This document shows positions 1 through 4,393 of a stretch of DNA of 8,959 nucleotides, one piece after another (within the stretch, counting starts at the first letter, position 1; every line of letters begins with the position of its first letter). Under the pieces are notes generated by a model. That model was not told the DNA's origin and searched no databases. It saw only the letters and a program-made list of their open reading frames with translations. Source of the DNA: Prevotellaceae bacterium (GTDB lineage Bacteria > Bacteroidota > Bacteroidia > Bacteroidales > Bacteroidaceae); the NCBI GenBank assembly GCA_021204715.1, contig JAJPYW010000031.1, positions 1 through 8,959 of the forward strand, in the 5' to 3' direction. Position numbers and translations under genes: made by a program.

Positions 1-2
1 TA

Positions 3-380
3 CTGCGCGTCTTCGAAGGCGACAGCGCCGAGGCCGTCAGCCAAGTGGAGTATGCGGCCAAGCTCCTGGGCACGCCGCTCACCATCAGCGTCAGCAAGGC
101 GCAAGCCGCTGTAGTGGCCAACGTGACCGACGCCACCATCCGTTACCAAGAGTTCGATGAGTTCTTGGGAGAGATTACCGCCTACGAGCGCGTGCGCGTC
201 ATTACCGCCAACGTTCCCTTGAAACTGCTTGAAGAGGCCGCCGGGAAAGACAAGTACATTGCCCAAGGCAAGCCTTTGGCTTGTGGCCGCATTGAACTGA
301 TCCATTACATCAAGGAGCAGAGCATTGCATTCGAGTACCACCGTTATGGCAGCATCATCGAGAAGCCCGAGGTTGAATAA
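3..380 (+). CDS. putA: PutA-type proline dehydrogenase / P5C dehydrogenase, C-terminal end (5'-truncated by window)
   Basis: Only the last 125 codons are present; the frame is open to the window edge, so the true start lies upstream and the GTG at 45 is internal. The tail carries GRIELIHYIKEQSI followed by EYHRYGSI. This is the pattern I know from the extreme C-terminus of bifunctional PutA enzymes (GRxELxxYxxEQS, then HRYGN). PutA oxidises proline to P5C with FAD and then P5C to glutamate with NAD, usually at the inner face of the membrane. Neither catalytic domain lies in the window, so the assignment rests on this tail alone. The gene ends with TAA at 378-380 and is followed 21 bases later by a strong hairpin. 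It converges on the outer-membrane gene at 629-1897. A glutamate dehydrogenase lies 7 kb away, but nothing links the two transcriptionally. Another aldehyde-dehydrogenase-fused protein is possible. Confidence 0.66.
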   Translation: MRVFEGDSAEAVSQVEYAAKLLGTPLTISVSKAQAAVVANVTDATIRYQEFDEFLGEITAYERVRVITANVPLKLLEEAAGKDKYIAQGKPLACGRIELIHYIKEQSIAFEYHRYGSIIEKPEVE

Positions 381-401
381 ACCAACAGCTTTCTTCGGCA
401 T

Positions 402-442
402 AAACAATAAACCCTGCGGCATAGCCGCAGGGTTTATTGTTT
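402..442. terminator. Strong hairpin terminator after putA, probably bidirectional
   Basis: This is a perfect 19-bp inverted repeat (402-420 with 424-442) around the 3-base loop ATA. The GC-rich top (CCCTGCGGC/GCCGCAGGG) sits on an A/T base, so either strand reads as stem then T-rich tract. It lies 21 bases past the putA stop. Before the repeat-flanked insertion at 479-613 it would have lain about 15 bases past the stop of the convergent barrel gene, so it probably once served both genes. Confidence 0.88.
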
Positions 443-478
443 TATATCAGTTGTCTTTAGAACGCTTCTGTCATATTG
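442..478. repeat. Direct repeat, copy 1 (fossil 3' end of the barrel gene)
   Basis: These 37 bases match 614-650 with one mismatch (A475 versus G647); the first 33 are identical. Read on the minus strand they encode Asn-Met-Thr-Glu-Ala-Phe-stop plus 15 bases of downstream sequence, the same as the true end of the barrel gene. The single mismatch is synonymous in the Asn codon (AAT versus AAC). Upstream of that codon the reading diverges, so this copy is a gene-end remnant and does not express. It abuts the terminator hairpin. Confidence 0.9.
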
Positions 479-613
479 GAAGGCACTTCGGAGGCCGAAG
501 GCCGACCAAGCCTCCCCTATAAGGGGAGGCTTGGAGGGGTGGTTAAACAATGAATAAGCGGCAGCGCAGCTCAAGCAATCTCCCCGAAGGGGATGTGTCT
601 TTTGAACAGCTCC
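479..613. repeat. Palindrome-rich insert between direct repeats (MITE/REP-like)
   Basis: This 135-base segment separates the two 37-base direct repeats and has no plausible gene. It holds three hairpins. The first is CTTCGG/CCGAAG at 486-500. The second is a perfect 13-bp stem, CCAAGCCTCCCCT (506-518) with its complement at 522-534, around the loop ATA. The third is TCCCC/GGGGA at 581-593 with loop GAA. The second is followed by GGAGGGGTGGTT. From memory, not checked, the AGGGGAGGCTTGG-type palindrome is common between genes in Bacteroidales. I infer a small non-autonomous dispersed repeat inserted at the barrel gene's 3' end. A duplication by template switching is an alternative. Confidence 0.6.
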
Positions 614-650
614 TTATATCAGTTGTCTTTAGAACGCTTCTGTCATGTTG
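614..650. repeat. Direct repeat, copy 2 (live 3' end of the barrel gene)
   Basis: This is the second copy of the 37-base repeat at 442-478, offset by 172 bases. It contains the functional stop codon (629-631 on the minus strand) and last codons of the barrel gene, plus 15 bases of its 3' flank. Recombination between the copies would remove 172 bases without changing the protein and would bring the 402-442 hairpin next to the stop. Confidence 0.9.
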
Positions 651-1897
651 AAGTAGAATAGCGTCTGCTTGTTGATGGTGTTGCGGCCTACGTCCAACCG
701 CACGTTCATGCGGGGCTGCACCTCGATGCGCAGGCCGGCGCCGAAGTTGGGAAGCACGCCCTCAATCTTCGTCATGGTGGGTCCCATGAAGCCGCAGCCC
801 GCCCATGCCGTGAACCCCAAGTGGCTGACGAGCCGTTTGAGTGTAGTCTCCTTGTCGGTATTGAACATCTGCCGGTACTCAACTACCGCGATGTGCGACG
901 ACTTGTCGCGGTACTGGCCGTTGTAGTAGCCCCGCAGGTCGTAAGGCGTGCCGGTGAGCGCGTATTGCGTGAGCGGCACCTTGCCGAACACGTTTTGGCT
1001 CTGTACCGTCCAAGCTATCACCTTGCGGTTGCCCACCTGTTCGTATTGCCGGTAGTCCAACTCCAAGCGGTAGTAGTTGCAGTCGCCGCCGAATATCTTG
1101 CTGTAGGCCACGCCTCTGAAATCTACATACACCCCTTGGTATGCGTTGGCCGGCACGTCGCGGCTGTCATACGTCAGCAAGAAGCCCAAGCCCATGCTTA
1201 TCTTCTTGTAACCGTTTGCCGTGCCGCCGGCTGCCTTATACGACACCTCTTCTACCAATCCTTCCGCCGGCTTCTTCATGTGGTCGTAGCTGAAGTCAAT
1301 CTGCGGGCCGGCGAAGATATTGCTTTCGCCCAAGCGGAAAAGAAACCATGGGTTGAGTTGCATGCCGCTGAAACGGTACTCGCTGGTAGAGTCGCTGCGC
1401 ACGTAGTCGCGGTTCTCGTGGTAGCCTATGCCGTAGAAGTTGTCCGACGTGGTCTTGTAGGTCATCTTGCCGAAGATGCGGAAGCGGTCGCCCTTGAAGA
1501 AGAGTTGCGGCTTTACCGACAGGTTCACGCCGCCTTTGAACATGAAGGCGATGGCAAAGGGCAGCACCGAGCGTTGCTGGGTAGTGTCGCTTGGGTTCAT
1601 GCGGAACGTCATCAAGGCGCTGCCGCCTAAGAGTACGCCGAAGTCGGGCGTGTAGCTGGGCCCGCCTATGATATTATAGTGCAGGTTGCGGGCGGCCACC
1701 TTCTGGCGGTGCAGTTCCTTCTTGGTAAGTGGAGGAAGCGTGTCGCTTTGCACGTCCGTAAGGCTGTCGGTCCAGTCGATGCTTCCCGCTTCTTGCGCGC
1801 GCACCGTCTGCAAGAAGAGCGGAGCGAACAAGAGAAGCGTGAGCAGGCACAAGGGTATCGCACAAAATCCTCTCCTGTTCCGATTACCTTGTATCAT
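629..1897 (-). CDS. Omp85/BamA-TamA family outer-membrane barrel protein
   Basis: The 422-residue product should sit in the outer membrane. Residues 1-34 form a signal peptide: basic NRNRR, a leucine-rich core, and VRA before Gln35. No POTRA domains are visible; the rest resembles the C-terminal Omp85 (surface-antigen D15) barrel. Family marks are LTYDSRD near 241-247, alternating strands ending in aromatics, LRGY at 321-324 followed by NGQYRD (equivalent of the L6 VRGF loop), and a C-terminal phenylalanine typical of barrel assembly signals. The frame is open upstream to 2212, but the promoter at 2033-2063 puts the transcript start near 2027. The ATG at 1897 was chosen because it places the signal peptide at the N-terminus; in-frame ATGs at 1954, 1960 and 1969 are possible. 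The leader would then be about 130 bases. With no POTRA, a role in bulk barrel assembly is doubtful; the substrate is unknown. Confidence 0.85.
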   Translation of the reverse strand: MIQGNRNRRGFCAIPLCLLTLLLFAPLFLQTVRAQEAGSIDWTDSLTDVQSDTLPPLTKKELHRQKVAARNLHYNIIGGPSYTPDFGVLLGGSALMTFRMNPSDTTQQRSVLPFAIAFMFKGGVNLSVKPQLFFKGDRFRIFGKMTYKTTSDNFYGIGYHENRDYVRSDSTSEYRFSGMQLNPWFLFRLGESNIFAGPQIDFSYDHMKKPAEGLVEEVSYKAAGGTANGYKKISMGLGFLLTYDSRDVPANAYQGVYVDFRGVAYSKIFGGDCNYYRLELDYRQYEQVGNRKVIAWTVQSQNVFGKVPLTQYALTGTPYDLRGYYNGQYRDKSSHIAVVEYRQMFNTDKETTLKRLVSHLGFTAWAGCGFMGPTMTKIEGVLPNFGAGLRIEVQPRMNVRLDVGRNTINKQTLFYFNMTEAF

Positions 1898-2032
1898 CTC
1901 ATCGGCCAAGTGCGGTTTTGCAGTGCTATTGCAGTCTATGTGTAAGAATCTCATTGTCATTGCCGACATCACTGCGGTGAGGGCTTCCCTGTCGTATGCT
2001 TTCCTTACCGGATGACAACCGTCGGCTGCGTG

Positions 2033-2063
2033 CAAAGATACACATTTTTCTTTTCCCTGCAAA
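2033..2063 (-). promoter_or_regulatory. Bacteroides-type promoter for the barrel gene
   Basis: On the minus strand there is TTTG (2060-2063) and TATCTTTG (2033-2040) with 19 bases between. This is an exact match to the Bacteroides primary sigma-factor consensus TTTG-N19-21-TAnnTTTG. Transcription should begin near 2027, which rules out any start codon upstream of that for the barrel gene. Confidence 0.82.
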
Positions 2064-2089
2064 TCCAACCCTATTTCTGTCGCATCTTG

Positions 2090-2121
2090 TTTGCTTATCT
2101 GACAAGAAACGGTTACTTTTG
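2090..2121 (+). promoter_or_regulatory. Bacteroides-type promoter for the small orphan gene
   Basis: TTTG (2090-2093), a 20-base spacer, then TACTTTTG (2114-2121) match the -33/-7 consensus exactly. Transcription should begin near 2127, about 20 bases before the ATG at 2148. It is divergent from the barrel-gene promoter; the two -33 elements are 26 bases apart. Confidence 0.82.
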
Positions 2122-2147
2122 TATATACAGATAAATAAAGGTAATAT

Positions 2148-2339
2148 ATGAGACAGCTTGGCGAGATGAAGATATACACGCACGAGGAGATGTTGGATCG
2201 TGTATTAGGCATAGATACACCTGCAAGGCAGCGGTATGAAGCGGCTGCAAAAGCACTTTATAAAAAAATGGCTGCCAAGGAAGCACGGATAGCCAAACGA
2301 TTGAAAAAGAACATAGCGGAGAACTTGCAAGGAGAATAG
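2148..2339 (+). CDS. Small orphan protein resembling the N-terminal arm of HigA-type antitoxins
   Basis: This 63-residue basic protein has no signal peptide or membrane segment. I do not recognise it as a named family. Its first half, with KIYTHEEMLDRVLG then TPARQRYE, resembles the leading arm of Bacteroides XRE/HigA-like antitoxins, which as I recall usually reads K-YT-EE--D---G--GTP-R--YE before the helix-turn-helix. Here the helix-turn-helix is absent; the second half is a Lys/Arg/Ala-rich stretch that should form a helix, ending at TAG 2337-2339. No toxin gene lies beside it. That it is a real gene is supported by a consensus promoter 27 bases upstream and AAAGG at 2137-2141. A truncated antitoxin or an independent small protein are both possible. 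The following 139 bases hold only the next gene's promoter. Confidence 0.62.
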   Translation: MRQLGEMKIYTHEEMLDRVLGIDTPARQRYEAAAKALYKKMAAKEARIAKRLKKNIAENLQGE

Positions 2340-2444
2340 CGACTTTCATCCCCTATATGTTCCCATTGGTTATGCTACATGGTGTGTTTGTCGATGCTTA
2401 TACAAAAAAACGGGGTTTTCGTAGGGATTGTGAATTGGAATATC

Positions 2445-2452
2445 TATCTTTG
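2445..2452 (+). promoter_or_regulatory. Promoter -7 element for the lipoprotein-YIP1-smpB-metH operon
   Basis: TATCTTTG matches the Bacteroides -7 consensus TAnnTTTG and lies 26 bases before the first ATG of the lipoprotein gene. The -33 side is weak: the best candidate is TTCG at 2418-2421, with a 23-base spacer. It is the only clear promoter I see ahead of the four co-directional genes. Confidence 0.6.
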
Positions 2453-2478
2453 CCCGGTTAATACATATTATATATATA

Positions 2479-3291
2479 ATGATTATGAAACTAATGAAGG
2501 AATTAAAATTGTCCGCACTGATTTGCACCCTCTTGGCCGGAACCATGTTTACTTCCTGCTTGGACTCGGACGACAGTGACAGCGATAATGGCTACTACAC
2601 CATTTCCGGTGTGGTAAAGGTTGTAAACGCCAGCTATTTCGTGGATGGAGCGGGAAATTATTTCTATCCCACCAGCACCTCTTTGTCTTCGGTGGCCTCC
2701 TCATACGGCTTTGATATCTACAACACCAACCTCGCCTATATCTACGGTACGGCGCAATTGGACGCGTCGGGCACGGGTACCGGTTACACCCTCTCCCTTT
2801 CTACGGCCTATTCCATCGACGCGCCGGTTGAAATCGTGCGCGAGGGAGAGACCGACGTCACCGAAACAGCGCCTGTAATCAGCTTGTCTTATTCCGCCTA
2901 CAGCGAGTACTACGGCAATGTTTTATACTCCCCCGACTGGTTCGACAGCACTACGTTGATTATACCCATCTGCTGGTTTATGACCTCCAGCTCGAGCTTC
3001 TATTCCTCGCACACCTTCACGCTGGCTTTCTATCCTTCGGAACTTGAGGAGGGCGACACGCAGCTGACGCTCTACTTGCGCCACGACCGTGGCAATGACG
3101 CGGGCACTGAAACCAGCGTGTGGGATTGGTTCGGCTACGATTTGACCACGGTCTTGAACGCTTATGCCGACTATTCGGGCAACAGCAAGCCCACCACGGT
3201 CGTCATCAAGGACAAGGAGAATTCCTCTTCCGTCGATTTAGAAAGCAGTAACACCGTGGAGAACAGCTACAGCATCTCCTACAAATATTAA
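2479..3291 (+). CDS. NigD-like surface lipoprotein
   Basis: The 270-residue product begins with a short lipoprotein signal (LLAGTMFTSC) and a lipidated Cys27. It is followed at once by LDSDDSDSD, an acidic run of the kind that directs Bacteroidetes lipoproteins to the cell surface. The mature part is rich in Ser, Thr and Tyr and predicted to be all-beta. There is an N-terminal region with YYTISGVVKVV and a C-terminal region with TLIIPICWF and LTLYLRHDRGND, which is how I recall NigD-like two-domain proteins. NigD is named from a nigrescin bacteriocin locus, but most homologues have no known function. ATGs at 2479, 2485 and 2494 are all in frame; 2479 was taken and any would leave a working signal. 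It is first in the probable operon; the next gene begins 6 bases after its stop. Being a lipoprotein is near certain, the NigD family less so. Confidence 0.75.
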   Translation: MIMKLMKELKLSALICTLLAGTMFTSCLDSDDSDSDNGYYTISGVVKVVNASYFVDGAGNYFYPTSTSLSSVASSYGFDIYNTNLAYIYGTAQLDASGTGTGYTLSLSTAYSIDAPVEIVREGETDVTETAPVISLSYSAYSEYYGNVLYSPDWFDSTTLIIPICWFMTSSSSFYSSHTFTLAFYPSELEEGDTQLTLYLRHDRGNDAGTETSVWDWFGYDLTTVLNAYADYSGNSKPTTVVIKDKENSSSVDLESSNTVENSYSISYKY

Positions 3292-3297
3292 CGGTTA

Positions 3298-3870
3298 GTG
3301 GACTACAAGGCGTTATTCCATATCGCCAAGTTGCTTATTTCCTCCCCGACACGTGCGTGGGAGGAAATTTCTTTGGAAGGCCGCAGGCGGGTATTCACGC
3401 TGTTTGTCTACCCCATGATAGGCTTGTGCGGTCTCTCCGTGCTCGTGGGCTCGCTCATCACCGTGGGGTGGGGCGGGCCGCAGAGCTTCCAGTATGCCAT
3501 GACACGCTGCTGTGCGGTGGCCGTGTCGCTCTTCGGGGGCTACTTCCTCGCCGCCTACCTTATCAACGCCGTGTGGACTCGTTTCTTCTCGGGGCCGGGC
3601 AACCTGCCCTTGGCGCAGCAGTTTGCCGGTTACGCCATGGTGGTGCTGTTCCTCATCAAGATTGTGGTGGGCGTGTGGCCCGACTTCAACGTCCTTGCCT
3701 TGCTCATTCAGTTCTACACGCTCTATGTGGTGTGGGTGGGCAGCCGCGCGCTCTTGAAGATAGACGACAAGAGCCGCCTGCAGTTCACCGTCGTGGCCTC
3801 CGTGCTGTTGCTCCTTTGCCCCTTCGCGATACAGTTGGTGTTCGACAACTTGGTGAGCCTGCTCAATTAA
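3298..3870 (+). CDS. YIP1-family integral membrane protein
   Basis: The 190-residue protein has about five hydrophobic segments (roughly 33-57, 70-92, 109-126, 131-150, 161-182) and a soluble N-terminus with SPTRAWEEIS. The SPxxxWxxI lead-in before five membrane segments is typical of the YIP1 proteins common in Bacteroidetes. Their role is unknown; the eukaryotic Yip1 proteins act in vesicle traffic, which does not carry over. The start is GTG at 3298, 6 bases after the lipoprotein stop. No in-frame ATG occurs before residue 40, and a stop lies immediately upstream in frame, so GTG is the only reasonable choice. The tight spacing suggests translation coupled to the lipoprotein gene. smpB follows after 27 bases. 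Confidence 0.78.
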   Translation: MDYKALFHIAKLLISSPTRAWEEISLEGRRRVFTLFVYPMIGLCGLSVLVGSLITVGWGGPQSFQYAMTRCCAVAVSLFGGYFLAAYLINAVWTRFFSGPGNLPLAQQFAGYAMVVLFLIKIVVGVWPDFNVLALLIQFYTLYVVWVGSRALLKIDDKSRLQFTVVASVLLLLCPFAIQLVFDNLVSLLN

Positions 3871-3897
3871 GCCCTCGGGCATAACAACTGCCGACGG

Positions 3898-4350
3898 ATG
3901 AAACAAACGCCCATCAACATCAAGAACAAGCGTGCCACGTTCGACTACGAGCTGCTCGATACCTACGTGGCCGGCATCGTGCTCACGGGCACGGAAATCA
4001 AGTCCATCCGCTTGGGCAAGGCCAGCTTGGTGGATACCTATTGCTACTTCTCGGGCGGCGAGCTGTGGGTGAAGAACATGCACATCGCCGAGTATTTCTA
4101 CGGCTCTTACAACAACCATGCCTCGCGCCGCGACCGCAAGCTGCTGCTGCAGCGCAAGGAGTTGCAGAAGCTGCAACGCCAGTCGGCCGATCCCGGCTTC
4201 ACCTTGGTTCCCGTGCGTCTGTTCATCAACGAGCGCGGCTTGGCCAAGCTCGTGGTGGCCCTTGCCAAAGGCAAGAAGCAATACGACAAGCGGCAGTCGT
4301 TGAAAGAGCAGGAAGACAAACGCGAAATGGCCCGCATGTTCAGGAAGTAG
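3898..4350 (+). CDS. smpB: SsrA-binding protein SmpB
   Basis: SmpB binds tmRNA and, with it, rescues ribosomes stalled on broken messages by adding a degradation tag. The 150-residue protein is of normal length and shows the family marks in order. These are [24 protein letters not shown] near 15-38 (beta-barrel core), a conserved strand ELWVKNMHI near 56-64, RRDRKLLL near 77-84 (tmRNA-binding surface), and [10 protein letters not shown] near 124-133. It ends in a basic tail whose final helix enters the decoding centre. The ATG at 3898 gives a standard SmpB N-terminus. It lies 27 bases after the YIP1 gene and 43 before metH, all on one strand with no terminator between them. The tmRNA gene itself is not in the window. 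Confidence 0.97.
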   Translation: MKQTPINIKNKRATFDYELLDTYVAGIVLTGTEIKSIRLGKASLVDTYCYFSGGELWVKNMHIAEYFYGSYNNHASRRDRKLLLQRKELQKLQRQSADPGFTLVPVRLFINERGLAKLVVALAKGKKQYDKRQSLKEQEDKREMARMFRK

Positions 4351-4393
4351 CGCGCGGCAAGTAGACAACAATCCCTTTACAACCATCCGCTGC

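Noticed and set aside
821..1630. Open frame on the plus strand inside the barrel gene
   Set aside because: It is an antisense shadow of the barrel gene, with Val/Ala/His-rich composition and no family likeness.
1898..2212. N-terminal extension of the barrel protein by 105 residues
   Set aside because: The extension would cross the minus-strand promoter at 2033-2063, overlaps the divergent promoter and the start of the small gene, and would bury the signal peptide in the middle of the chain.
4351..4393. Cobalamin riboswitch controlling metH
   Set aside because: Only 43 bases separate smpB from metH, too short for the element, and nothing like a B12 box is seen before the operon either.
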